A stretch of DNA of 10,686 nt. It comes from Cytophagales bacterium (lineage in GTDB: Bacteria; Bacteroidota; Bacteroidia; Cytophagales; 172606-1). Location: NCBI GenBank assembly GCA_025455595.1, contig JALOMD010000080.1, positions 1 to 10,686 on the forward strand. The letters are read 5' to 3'. The position numbers and the translations under genes were made by a program. The notes under the pieces are model-generated. The model saw only the letters and a list, made by a program, of their open reading frames with translations, was not told the DNA's origin and made no database searches. How positions within the stretch are numbered: the stretch's first letter is position 1; each line of letters starts with the position of its first letter. This document shows positions 1 through 6,289 of the stretch, piece after piece.

Positions 1-97
1 AGGGCGGGAGCCTGCCCCGACGTGTCGGGGGCAAGCCCCGCCCCTACGAATCGCACATGCTGGCATTTTTGAACCAAACGGAAAATGTTAGACAGTC
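1..97 (+). repeat. Partial copy of MITE-like GC-rich element (right half)
   Basis: The sequence starts inside a GC-rich imperfect hairpin (about 1-45), whose right arm reads GGGGGCAAGCCCCGCCCC. It is followed by CTACG and, after a short insert, by GAACCAAA (71-78) and then TTAGACAGTC (88-97). The same order occurs at 8621-8681: the GC-rich arm, CTACG, GAACCAAA, then TTAAACAGTC. The two places are therefore related copies, this one cut by the window edge and carrying about 18 extra bases after CTACG. The terminal segment is diverged. Confidence 0.6.
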
Positions 98-233
98 TCA
101 AGGTGTTTCGATTACGTTCTGCTGGCACAGTGCAATCTCTTAATAGAATTCTGCAATTTTTCTTACATAATACGCTTGTTTGGCACTTTTACTCAGCAGC
201 TTGAAAAAAATTTTACGAGCCATTTTTGAGGAC

Positions 234-263
234 GGCGTTTTGGGCGATTTTTCCCAAAACGCC
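234..263. repeat. Dispersed palindrome, copy 1
   Basis: GGCGTTTTGGG (234-244) is followed by an 8-nt T-rich loop and CCCAAAACGCC (253-263), an 11-bp perfect stem. It is one of six copies of the CGTTTTGGGC / GCCCAAAACG palindrome in the window. No T-run follows the stem on the + strand, so it does not look like a classical intrinsic terminator. Confidence 0.75.
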
Positions 264-290
264 CGACGGCGAAAGCCGTCTCTTCAATTC

Positions 291-317
291 CGTTTTGGGC
301 GAATTCTGCCCAAAACG
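291..317. repeat. Dispersed palindrome, copy 2
   Basis: CGTTTTGGGC (291-300), a 7-nt loop GAATTCT, and GCCCAAAACG (308-317) form a perfect 10-bp stem. It lies only 27 bp after copy 1, with a GAAA-loop hairpin (265-280) between them, making a cluster of three hairpins about 140 bp before the sigma factor gene. Confidence 0.75.
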
Positions 318-457
318 CCTGCCGTACCGGCAAAGCACCGCGTGCGAGTGACAAATGTGGCGTTTGAGTACAAATTAATCTTGCCTACGTCATACATTTG
401 CATTAGCTTTAAGACGAAACGGCCATCCGGCCCGGTTGGCGAACTGGCTTGAAACAC

Positions 458-1045
458 ATGAACAACGACGCGCTGCTTTGGCAGGCATTTCGGGAAGGGG
501 ACAGGGCTGCCTACGAGCAAATCTACCGTATGCACGCAAAGGGCCTTTGCGAGTACGCGTACCGTTTTCGCCTCGACCAGCAGACCGTGCACGACTGTTT
601 GCAGGATTTGTTCGTGGAGCTTTGGGTGAAACGCGAGCGGCTTTCGGCCACTGACTCTATCAATTTTTACCTGATGAAAGCCCTGCGCAACCGCTTGCTG
701 CGGGTGCTGGAAAACCAAAAACGCCTCACGGGCACTCCCGATGCCGACCACGCCTTTGAACTGAACGCACTAACTGACAACCGCACTTGGATGGAAGAAC
801 AGCAGGAAACCGAACGAAACCGGCAATTGCAGCAGGCCATCGGCCAACTTACCGACCGCCAACGGGAGGCTGTTTACCTGCGCTTCTACCAAAACCTCGA
901 TTACATTGAAATTGCCGAAATGATGTCGCTGGAGCAGCAGTCGGTTTACAACTTGGTTTTCAGGGCGTTGCAGGTGCTGCGCAAAAAACTCTCCTCGGCG
1001 TGGCTGTTCGGCCTGCTGCTTGCCGCCTGTTTGGTGCGGCTTTGA
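458..1045 (+). CDS. ECF-type RNA polymerase sigma-70 factor
   Basis: This encodes a 195-aa group-4 (ECF) sigma factor, which would direct RNA polymerase to a dedicated set of promoters. Sigma region 2 spans about residues 16-80 (AYEQIYRMHAKGLCEYAYRF, then DCLQDLFVELW). Region 4 spans about 124-178, with LTDRQREAVYLRFYQNLDY, EIAEMMSLEQQSVYNLVFRA and LQVLRKKL forming the -35-recognition helix-turn-helix. Size and pattern match the FecI-like ECF factors common in Bacteroidota. The last 15 or so residues (SAWLFGLLLAACLVRL) are strongly hydrophobic and might contact the membrane or a membrane partner; this is inference. I chose the ATG at 458; a TTG three codons earlier also keeps the frame. No anti-sigma (FecR-like) gene or SusC/D pair follows, so it is an orphan here, ending before a strong terminator. 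Its target promoters cannot be read from the window. Confidence 0.9.
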   Translation: MNNDALLWQAFREGDRAAYEQIYRMHAKGLCEYAYRFRLDQQTVHDCLQDLFVELWVKRERLSATDSINFYLMKALRNRLLRVLENQKRLTGTPDADHAFELNALTDNRTWMEEQQETERNRQLQQAIGQLTDRQREAVYLRFYQNLDYIEIAEMMSLEQQSVYNLVFRALQVLRKKLSSAWLFGLLLAACLVRL

Positions 1046-1112
1046 GCCATTGCGCCGCCTGTCTTAACAAAGACAATCCGAAAGCCCACTGGCAAAGCGG
1101 CGTTTCGGGCAA

Positions 1113-1128
1113 TCCCGACTCGTCGGGA
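1113..1128. repeat. TCCCGAC-NN-GTCGGGA palindrome, copy 2
   Basis: TCCCGAC (1113-1119), two bases, then GTCGGGA (1122-1128) form a 7-bp interrupted palindrome. The same arms recur at 6225-6240, and a CCCCGAC/GTCGGGG variant sits at 15-30. This copy lies in the spacer between the sigma factor and the terminator, among short partial direct repeats (CAAAGCGGC at about 1093 and 1131). Confidence 0.6.
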
Positions 1129-1158
1129 CGCAAAGCGGCACAGCCGCACAGACAATCC

Positions 1159-1185
1159 CGTTTTGGGCGTTTTTTGCCCAAAACG
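1159..1185. repeat. Dispersed palindrome, copy 3
   Basis: CGTTTTGGGC (1159-1168), a 7-nt loop GTTTTTT, and GCCCAAAACG (1176-1185) form a perfect 10-bp stem. It sits directly before the bidirectional terminator of the convergent gene pair. Confidence 0.75.
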
Positions 1186-1191
1186 CCGTCC

Positions 1192-1233
1192 AACAAAAAG
1201 GTCGCGGCTTGTACAAGCCGCGACCTTTTTGTT
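1192..1233. terminator. Bidirectional intrinsic terminator, perfect 42-nt palindrome
   Basis: A 21-bp inverted repeat without mismatch is centred on GTAC. The GC-rich core (GGTCGCGGCTT and its complement) is flanked by AAAAA on the left and TTTTT on the right, so transcripts from either strand end in a hairpin followed by a U-run. It lies between the convergent sigma factor gene (ends 1045) and the RND permease gene (ends 1259), where a shared terminator is expected. Confidence 0.9.
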
Positions 1234-1258
1234 CATACCAACGATCCAAGGCCAATGA

Positions 1259-2002
1259 CTATTCTGCCGGTACTTGCGTCACAGGCTCCATCCGTTTCTC
1301 AACGGTGCCGCCTTTGCGGCCAAAGCGGGCTTTGAGCCGCTCCACGGTATAGTACATGCACGGCACAATAATCAGCGTCAGGAAGGTGGTTACCAGCAGG
1401 CCGAAGATGATTGTCCAAGCCAGCGGCCCCCAGAAAACAGAGCTTTCGCCGCCGATGAAGAAATTCGGATCGAGATGCGTGAACAACCCGGCAAAATCAA
1501 TGTTCATGCCGATGGCAAGCGGAATCAGGCCCAAAATGGCCGCCGAAGCCGTGAGCAACACGGGAGTGAGACGGGTGGCACCGCCGTCAATGATGGCTTC
1601 CTTCAGGTCTTCGCCTTTCTCGCGCAGTTCGTGGATGAACTCCATCAGGATGATACCGTTTTTCACCACAATGCCTGCCAAGGCAATGAAGCCCACGCCC
1701 GTCATGACGATTGAAATCGTCATGCCCGTGAACGAGAAGCCCAGCAGCACGCCGATGACACTGAACACAACCGTAGCGAATATGATAATCGGCTTGCTGA
1801 CCGAGTTGAACTGCGCCACCATGATGAAGAACATGAGGGCCAGTGCCGCGCCGAAGGCGACAATCAGGAAATCCATGGTTTCCTTCTGGTCTTCCTGCTC
1901 GCCGGCGGTGCGCACCGTGTAGCCTTCCGGTATGTCCATTTCGTTAATCACCTCGTTGTTGATCTGCGCCACGATTTCGTTGGCGTTGTAGTCCGTCAAC
2001 AC
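1259..2002 (-). CDS. RND efflux permease, C-terminal fragment (frameshifted)
   Basis: This 247-aa frame is the C-terminal quarter of the RND permease that begins at 4680. It holds the end of the second porter domain (LTDYNANEIVAQINNEV, residues 2-18) and the last transmembrane block. TM10 carries GIVVKNGIILMEF, whose Lys114 corresponds to the proton-relay Lys940 of AcrB. TM11 carries RLTPVLLTASAAILGL, whose Thr151 corresponds to AcrB Thr978. The apparent start (GTG at 2002) is only where the frame can formally open. In the same frame the homologous reading continues a few codons upstream as ITLGSNV, typical of this family (R-x-ITLxSNVL). It overlaps the upstream fragment by 7 bp in another frame. 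It is unlikely to be a separate protein; it is more likely the displaced end of a broken or mis-assembled gene. It ends 26 bp before the shared terminator. Confidence 0.85.
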   Translation of the reverse strand: MLTDYNANEIVAQINNEVINEMDIPEGYTVRTAGEQEDQKETMDFLIVAFGAALALMFFIMVAQFNSVSKPIIIFATVVFSVIGVLLGFSFTGMTISIVMTGVGFIALAGIVVKNGIILMEFIHELREKGEDLKEAIIDGGATRLTPVLLTASAAILGLIPLAIGMNIDFAGLFTHLDPNFFIGGESSVFWGPLAWTIIFGLLVTTFLTLIIVPCMYYTVERLKARFGRKGGTVEKRMEPVTQVPAE

Positions 2003-4680
2003 GTTGGAACCCAGCGTGATGATAGCGGCACTTGCCGAAAACCGCCCGTTGCCATGTCCATGTAGCCGATTTGCCCGGCCAGCAGTTCTTCGACCTTTTT
2101 CCGCTGGTCTTCGCGCAGGCGCACGGTGATGTCGTACTCGTCTTTGTTGTCGCGGAAATTGCTTGCCTCGCTGCCGAACAACGCCGTGCGGATGTACGAG
2201 GCCACCGCAAACGTGTTGATGCCTTCGCGGGCGGCTTTCTCCTTGTCAATGTTGACAATGATTTCGGGCTTGTTCATCACCAAGTCCGATTTCAGGTCTT
2301 CGATGCCCTCGATGCCCGCTTGCCGGATGCCGTCGCGCACCTGTTTTTCGAGTTTCATCAACGTGGCGAAGTCGTCACCGGCGATTTCGATGCTCACCGG
2401 CTTGCCGGTGGGCGGGCCGGTGGCTTCGCGTTCCACCGAGATTTCGGTACCGGGAATGCCTTGCAAACTTTTCCGAATGTCTTCCAAGACTTGGCTGGTC
2501 GGGAAACCGATCCGGTCGTTGAGTTCGATGAAAGCCACCGTAATCTTGCTCCGGTACGAAGCCGGCTGGCGTTCCGCCGGCGTTCCCTGCGGGTTTCCGG
2601 CTTCTTTGCCCACGTTCACAATCACCGATTTCACCTTGTCGCGGTTGGGCTTGATTACCTGCGCCACCCGTTGCTCAATGATTTTGCTCACCGAGTCCGT
2701 CACCACGGCATCGGTTCCCACGGGCATTTTCGTGTAGATATAGACAAAGTTAGGCTCGCCGCTGGGGAAGAAAATCACCTTCGGCTGCATGATGCCCGTG
2801 ATGACAAACGACAGAATCAACAACACAAACGCCCCTGCGATGAACAGGACGGAATTGTACCCGCGCAATGCGAACGAAATGGTTCGCCGATAGCCGTTTT
2901 TCAGTTTCGGCAGCCAATTGGCTTGGAAGCCGTTGATCAGCGGCTCCAGCACGTACTTGTCCAGAATGACCAGCAAGGCCAGGAAAACGAAAAAGTTACC
3001 GATGCCGAGCATGGTTGCGTTGGCCGCGCCGCCGCTGAAGTAAATGACGTAAAACAACACCGCCAAGCCGCCCAGAATCGTGAGCGGGCGGGCCAATGTT
3101 TTGATACTCCGGCTGGCCGGTTTTTCGTCGCCGCGTTTCATGAAATCCACGGCAAACACAGGGTTCATCACAAACGCCACAATCAGCGAGGCGAACAGCG
3201 TGGCAATCAGCGTGATGGGCAGGTAACGCATGAATTCGCCCACGATGCCCGGCCAGAACAGCAACGGGAAGAAAGGCGCGATGTTCACCAGCGTGCCGCT
3301 CAGCACCGGTGCAAACACTTCCCCGGCGGCTTTCTTGGCCGCTTGCCCAATGCTCAGGTGTTCGTCGTGGAAAATGCGGTGCGTGTTCTCGATCACCACA
3401 ATCGCGTCGTCCACCACAATGCCCAAGGCCAGCAGGAACGCGAACATCACGATGGTGTTCAGCGTGAAATTGAGTTCGGGCAGGAAATTAGCCAGTATGG
3501 AAATGAAGATGAACGCCAAGAACGACGACAACGGCACCGACAAGCCCACGAAAATGGCATCGGTGGTGCCCATGAAAAACATCAGCACCAGCACCACGAA
3601 GATAAAGCCGAGGATCACCGTGGCAATCAGGTCGTTCAACGTGTTGCGGGTTTCGTTCGACTGGTCGCCGGTGATGGTCACGGTCAGTCCTTCGGGAAAT
3701 TTGGTGCGTTTGTACTCCTCGATGATGTTCTCTATTTTCTCCGAAGCGGTGATCAGGTTTTCGCCCCCGCGTTTGATCACGCTCAACGACAACACCGATT
3801 TGCCGTCCAGCCGGGCGAAGTCTTGCTTTTCCTTGAAACTGTCTTGCACGTCGGCGATTTCCTTCAGGAACTTGCTCGTGCCACGGGCCGAACGCACCAC
3901 TACGTTGCGGATATGCTCCACGTTCTTGAACTCGCCCGTTACGCGCAACGTCCGGCGGATGCCGTTCACGTTCAGCTCGCCGCCCGACACGTTGATGTTC
4001 TCGGCGGAAATGGCCTGTGAGATGTCACCGAACGTAAGCCCGGCGGCCTGCATTTTGTAGATGTCCACGTTCACCTGAAACTCGCGTTCCAGCGCACCCA
4101 CAATGTCCACGCGGCGGATTTCGGGCAGTTCCTCAATGGCATCTTCCAAATCTTCGGCGTACTCTTTCAGTTTGTTCAACTGGTAGTTGCCTGCCACGTT
4201 CACCTGCATGATCGGAAATTCCGAAAACTCGATTTCCTGCACCTGCGGCTCCTGCGTCAGTTGGGTGGGCAGGTTGGGCCGGGCACGGTCAACCGCGTCT
4301 TTCACCCGTTGCTTGGCCACGGGCACTTCCACGCCGCTGGTGAACTCGACAATCACGGCCGAGAAGTTCTCCACCGACGACGAGGTGACTTTCTTCACCC
4401 CGTTCACGGCCTTGAGTTCTTTTTCCACCGGCTTGGTAATCAGGTTCTCTACGTCGGCGGGACTGGTGCCTGCGTTGATGGTCTGGATGTAGAACTGCGG
4501 AATCACAATGTCCGGGAAGTTCTCTTTGGGCAGGTTCGAGTAGGTGAACAGCCCCGCCAAGGTCACCAAGACCACCATGACATAGACGGTGGTCTTGTTC
4601 TCGATGCACCATTCGGTGAGTTTGAACCGCTTGTAGGGTTTCTCGCCGTGGGTTTCGGGAATATGGTTCTGGTTTTTCAT
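1996..4680 (-). CDS. RND (HAE1-type) multidrug efflux permease, N-terminal part, truncated by frameshift
   Basis: This is the inner-membrane pump of a tripartite exporter, an H+-driven antiporter that moves substrates to the adaptor and outer-membrane channel. The 894 residues contain TM1 (about 30-50), the first porter domain (about 51-340), TM2-TM6 (about 350-510) and the second porter domain (from about 640). TM4 has LALGIVVDDAIVVIENTHR with the Asp424-Asp425 pair equivalent to AcrB Asp407/408. This supports the drug (HAE1) rather than the heavy-metal class. Residues about 515-600 form an extra segment with additional hydrophobic stretches, as in other Bacteroidota RND pumps. The frame ends PLSSRWVPTC then stop, where homologs continue with an ADV-type strand and R-x-ITL. 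About 20 residues are missing and the frame has moved. Restored, the protein would be about 1,160 aa, normal for the type. It is the last gene of the tetR-tolC-mfp-rnd operon, 121 bp after the adaptor gene. Confidence 0.9.
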   Translation of the reverse strand: MKNQNHIPETHGEKPYKRFKLTEWCIENKTTVYVMVVLVTLAGLFTYSNLPKENFPDIVIPQFYIQTINAGTSPADVENLITKPVEKELKAVNGVKKVTSSSVENFSAVIVEFTSGVEVPVAKQRVKDAVDRARPNLPTQLTQEPQVQEIEFSEFPIMQVNVAGNYQLNKLKEYAEDLEDAIEELPEIRRVDIVGALEREFQVNVDIYKMQAAGLTFGDISQAISAENINVSGGELNVNGIRRTLRVTGEFKNVEHIRNVVVRSARGTSKFLKEIADVQDSFKEKQDFARLDGKSVLSLSVIKRGGENLITASEKIENIIEEYKRTKFPEGLTVTITGDQSNETRNTLNDLIATVILGFIFVVLVLMFFMGTTDAIFVGLSVPLSSFLAFIFISILANFLPELNFTLNTIVMFAFLLALGIVVDDAIVVIENTHRIFHDEHLSIGQAAKKAAGEVFAPVLSGTLVNIAPFFPLLFWPGIVGEFMRYLPITLIATLFASLIVAFVMNPVFAVDFMKRGDEKPASRSIKTLARPLTILGGLAVLFYVIYFSGGAANATMLGIGNFFVFLALLVILDKYVLEPLINGFQANWLPKLKNGYRRTISFALRGYNSVLFIAGAFVLLILSFVITGIMQPKVIFFPSGEPNFVYIYTKMPVGTDAVVTDSVSKIIEQRVAQVIKPNRDKVKSVIVNVGKEAGNPQGTPAERQPASYRSKITVAFIELNDRIGFPTSQVLEDIRKSLQGIPGTEISVEREATGPPTGKPVSIEIAGDDFATLMKLEKQVRDGIRQAGIEGIEDLKSDLVMNKPEIIVNIDKEKAAREGINTFAVASYIRTALFGSEASNFRDNKDEYDITVRLREDQRKKVEELLAGQIGYMDMATGGFRQVPLSSRWVPTC

Positions 4681-4696
4681 ATCGTTTCGTTGTTTT

Positions 4697-4795
4697 CGAT
4701 GCTTCGTTCTTCGATGCTTCGTGAAGTGTTTTGGGCAAATTTTGCCTAAAACGGTTTGTTCACCTTTTCACGAAGCATCGAAGAACGAAGCATCG
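4697..4795. repeat. 29-bp perfect inverted repeat in the mfp-rnd spacer
   Basis: The arms 4697-4725 and 4767-4795 are exact reverse complements over 29 bp, separated by 41 nt that contain palindrome copy 4. Each arm is itself repetitive: TTCGATGCTTCGT occurs twice (4695-4707 and 4710-4722), with TTCG recurring every 8, 7 and 8 bp. The structure fills most of the 121-bp gap between the adaptor stop (4802) and the permease start (4680). No U-run follows it in the direction of transcription, so it is not a standard terminator. A long mRNA stem here could affect processing, stability or the relative level of the two proteins (inference). Confidence 0.85.
4728..4752. repeat. Dispersed palindrome, copy 4 (nested)
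   Basis: GTTTTGGGC (4728-4736), AAATTTT, then GCCTAAAAC (4744-4752) pair over 9 positions with one G/T-type mismatch. It is nested in the loop of the 29-bp inverted repeat, so two independent repeat types are stacked concentrically. Confidence 0.65.
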
Positions 4796-4801
4796 GATTT
4801 C

Positions 4802-5938
4802 TTACTTGGCTGCTACGGCACTTTCGGTTTTGACGGGTTGGCCGTCCACGAGGTCTTGGCTGCCCACGGTTACGATTCGGTCGCCGGCGGCGAGGCCTTC
4901 GGTCACTTCCACACGTCCGTTGTACGACAGCCCGACGGTCACTTTCCTTGCTTTCGCCACGGTCTTGCCGTTTTCGTTGACGGCCACAAACACCACATTG
5001 CCTTGCTCGGTTTTTTGCACCAGGTTTTCGTCAATCACCAAGGCGTTCGGCTTGGTCTTGTCGTTGATGTTCACCACGGCCAGCAGGTTGGGTTTCAGCT
5101 TGTTGTCGCGGTTGGGCAGGGCCACCTCAATGTCAAATGTGCGGCTCATCGGGTTCACCACTTGGCCCACGAACGTGAGCTTGGCCTGCATTTCCTCGCC
5201 GATGTCGGGCAGTTTCACCATGACCGGGTCGCCTTTTTTCACCGAGTTGATGTAACTGTCGGCCACTTTGGCGGTCACCTTCATGTCCGAGAGGTTCACC
5301 ACCTGCACCACTGGCGCACCCGGCGCGGCCATCTCGCCGATTTTCACGTTCACGGCGTTGACCGTGCCGTTGATGGGCGAAGTCACACGCGTCATGGCCA
5401 GTTGCGTGTTCAGCGTGGCGATTTGCCGTTCCATGCTTTCTTTTTGGTTCTTGGCCTGCAAGTACTGGATTTCCGAACCGATTTTCTGGTTCCAGAGGTT
5501 TTGCTGGCGTTCAAACGTGGTTTTCGCCAGTTCGTAGGCCGTTTCCAACTGGGCCAAGTTCTGGCGCAGCGTGGCATCGTCGGTAGTGAGCAGCACTTGG
5601 CCGGCCCGCACCGGGTCGCCTTCTTTCACCAGCACGGCCGTCACGCTGCCGCCCATTTTCGGGGTCACGTTGATGTTCTTGTCGCTTTCCAGCGTGCCCT
5701 GCACCTCAAGGAAGTGCTTGAACGTCTGCGGCTGCACGGCTTGGGTGCTCACCACGGCCACACGGGTGTCTTCTTTTTTGTTGGCACCGAGTTCGGTCTC
5801 CAACGCCGCAATTTGGGCCTCAATCTCCGATTTCTGTTTCTTCAAGTCGGCCAGTTGGGTCTTTTTGTCGGCTGGCTGGCAGGCAACTACGGCGAGCCAA
5901 GTCGCTGCTGCCAAGGCGGGGATGCGAAAATTCTTCAT
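4802..5938 (-). CDS. Efflux RND periplasmic adaptor subunit (membrane fusion lipoprotein)
   Basis: This 378-aa adaptor would bridge the RND permease and the TolC-like channel. The N-terminus is a lipoprotein signal with lipobox VVAC, placing the lipidated cysteine at residue 20. It is followed by a charged coiled segment (about 27-50). The lipoyl/barrel-sandwich halves are visible as GGSVTAVLVKEGDPVRAGQV (about 95-114) and TSPINGTVNAVNVKIGEM (about 187-204). They flank a helical hairpin (about 125-180, QLETAYELAKTTFERQQNLW onward). Beta-barrel and membrane-proximal parts follow, ending with VEVTEGLAAGDRIVTVGSQD, which is typical of HlyD/AcrA-family C-termini. Length and domain order look complete, in contrast to the damaged permease downstream. 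The gene lies between tolC (346 bp upstream) and rnd (121 bp downstream). Substrate cannot be inferred. Confidence 0.93.
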   Translation of the reverse strand: MKNFRIPALAAATWLAVVACQPADKKTQLADLKKQKSEIEAQIAALETELGANKKEDTRVAVVSTQAVQPQTFKHFLEVQGTLESDKNINVTPKMGGSVTAVLVKEGDPVRAGQVLLTTDDATLRQNLAQLETAYELAKTTFERQQNLWNQKIGSEIQYLQAKNQKESMERQIATLNTQLAMTRVTSPINGTVNAVNVKIGEMAAPGAPVVQVVNLSDMKVTAKVADSYINSVKKGDPVMVKLPDIGEEMQAKLTFVGQVVNPMSRTFDIEVALPNRDNKLKPNLLAVVNINDKTKPNALVIDENLVQKTEQGNVVFVAVNENGKTVAKARKVTVGLSYNGRVEVTEGLAAGDRIVTVGSQDLVDGQPVKTESAVAAK

Positions 5939-6040
5939 GGTTAAGGTTTTGGAGCCGCTCTGTTTCCCTCTGACAAAAGAGGCGGCAGGTTCCGGCTTGG
6001 TTAATTGCTTTTGATAGGCTTTATGATATTTTGCTTGGTT

Positions 6041-6081
6041 TGTTGGCTATTAGCTGTTGGCTATTAGCTGTTGGCTGTAGC
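6041..6081. repeat. Tandem repeat, alternating heptamers TGTTGGC / TATTAGC
   Basis: The tract reads TGTTGGC, TATTAGC, TGTTGGC, TATTAGC, TGTTGGC, then TGTAGC: a 14-bp unit repeated almost three times, built of two related 7-mers. It runs directly into palindrome copy 5. Confidence 0.85.
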
Positions 6082-6108
6082 GTTTTAGGCAAAAATGCTC
6101 AAAACGCT
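6079..6108. repeat. Dispersed palindrome, copy 5 (degenerate)
   Basis: AGCGTTTTAGGC (6079-6090), AAAAAT, then GCTCAAAACGCT (6097-6108). The outer 8 bp pair perfectly and two inner positions do not. It shares the CGTTTT...AAAACG frame with the other five copies. Confidence 0.6.
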
Positions 6109-6224
6109 TTTAAGCTTTCAATATGCCACCTCTGTAGTTTCACAGTGATTTTACAGTAGTTTCCGTACCGGACACGACTGAAAATCCAATCGTCTCTATC
6201 AATCAGGGTTCAGTCACGCAGGTG

Positions 6225-6240
6225 TCCCGACAAGTCGGGA
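6225..6240. repeat. TCCCGAC-NN-GTCGGGA palindrome, copy 3
   Basis: TCCCGAC (6225-6231), AA, GTCGGGA (6234-6240). The arms are identical to those at 1113-1128; only the two central bases differ. Confidence 0.6.
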
Positions 6241-6254
6241 TTGCCTAAAACACC

Positions 6255-6289
6255 ACTGACCACTGAACACTGACGACTGACCACTCACT
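6255..6289. repeat. Heptamer tandem repeat ACTGACC abutting the tolC stop
   Basis: ACTG recurs at 6255, 6262, 6269 and 6276 and as ACTC at 6283: a strict 7-bp period with unit ACTGACC and a few substitutions. The tolC stop codon (6285-6287, minus strand) lies inside the last unit, so the tract begins at the very 3' end of the gene. Confidence 0.8.

Larger units (their letters stand above)
1..457. other. Repeat-rich non-coding region upstream of the sigma factor gene
   Basis: I see no credible gene here; the open frames are short and have no family features. The region holds a GC-rich hairpin at 1-45 that belongs to a MITE-like repeat, two copies of the CGTTTTGGGC palindrome (234-263 and 291-317), and between them a short hairpin at 265-280 with a 6-bp stem and a GAAA loop. 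A TACATTTG at 393-400 fits the Bacteroidota -7 box (TAnnTTTG). The nearest upstream TTTG (363-366) is 26 bp away, longer than usual, so a promoter for the sigma factor gene here is possible but weak. Confidence 0.6.
5939..6284. other. Repeat-filled spacer between tolC and the adaptor gene
   Basis: No gene is seen in these 346 bp, which is unusually long for a spacer inside a tripartite efflux operon. It contains a tandem 7/14-bp repeat (6041-6081), palindrome copy 5 (6079-6108), a TCCCGAC palindrome (6225-6240), a half-site resembling the dispersed palindrome (TTGCCTAAAAC, 6241-6251) and an ACTGACC heptamer tract (6255-6289) that runs into the tolC stop codon. I see no confident promoter for the adaptor gene, so whether mfp-rnd is co-transcribed with tetR-tolC is open. 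Confidence 0.65.

Noticed and set aside
1..48. GC-rich hairpin considered as an integron attC site or a rho-independent terminator
   Set aside because: There are no integron core sites or cassette structure, and no U-run follows; the same sequence recurs at 8621-8646 as part of a larger repeat element.
363..400. Promoter of the sigma factor gene (TTTG 363-366 and TACATTTG 393-400)
   Set aside because: The -7 box fits, but the 26-bp spacing is longer than usual, so it is not listed as a feature.
2032..4020. A 662-codon open frame on the + strand, antisense to the RND permease
   Set aside because: It is fully antisense to a well-supported permease, has a His/Gln/Arg-rich composition typical of the complementary strand of such genes, and shows no domain pattern.
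1996..4680. Heavy-metal (CzcA/CusA-type) permease
   Set aside because: TM4 has the VVDDAIVVIEN form of drug-type pumps, and no metal-binding methionine or histidine clusters or metal genes are seen.
4721..5944. A 407-codon + strand open frame opposite the adaptor gene
   Set aside because: The minus strand encodes a complete lipoprotein adaptor with lipobox and lipoyl motifs; the + frame is His/Val-rich and without family features.
6041..6289. Tandem repeats considered as a CRISPR array
   Set aside because: Units are 7-14 bp without spacers of uniform length, and there are no cas genes.
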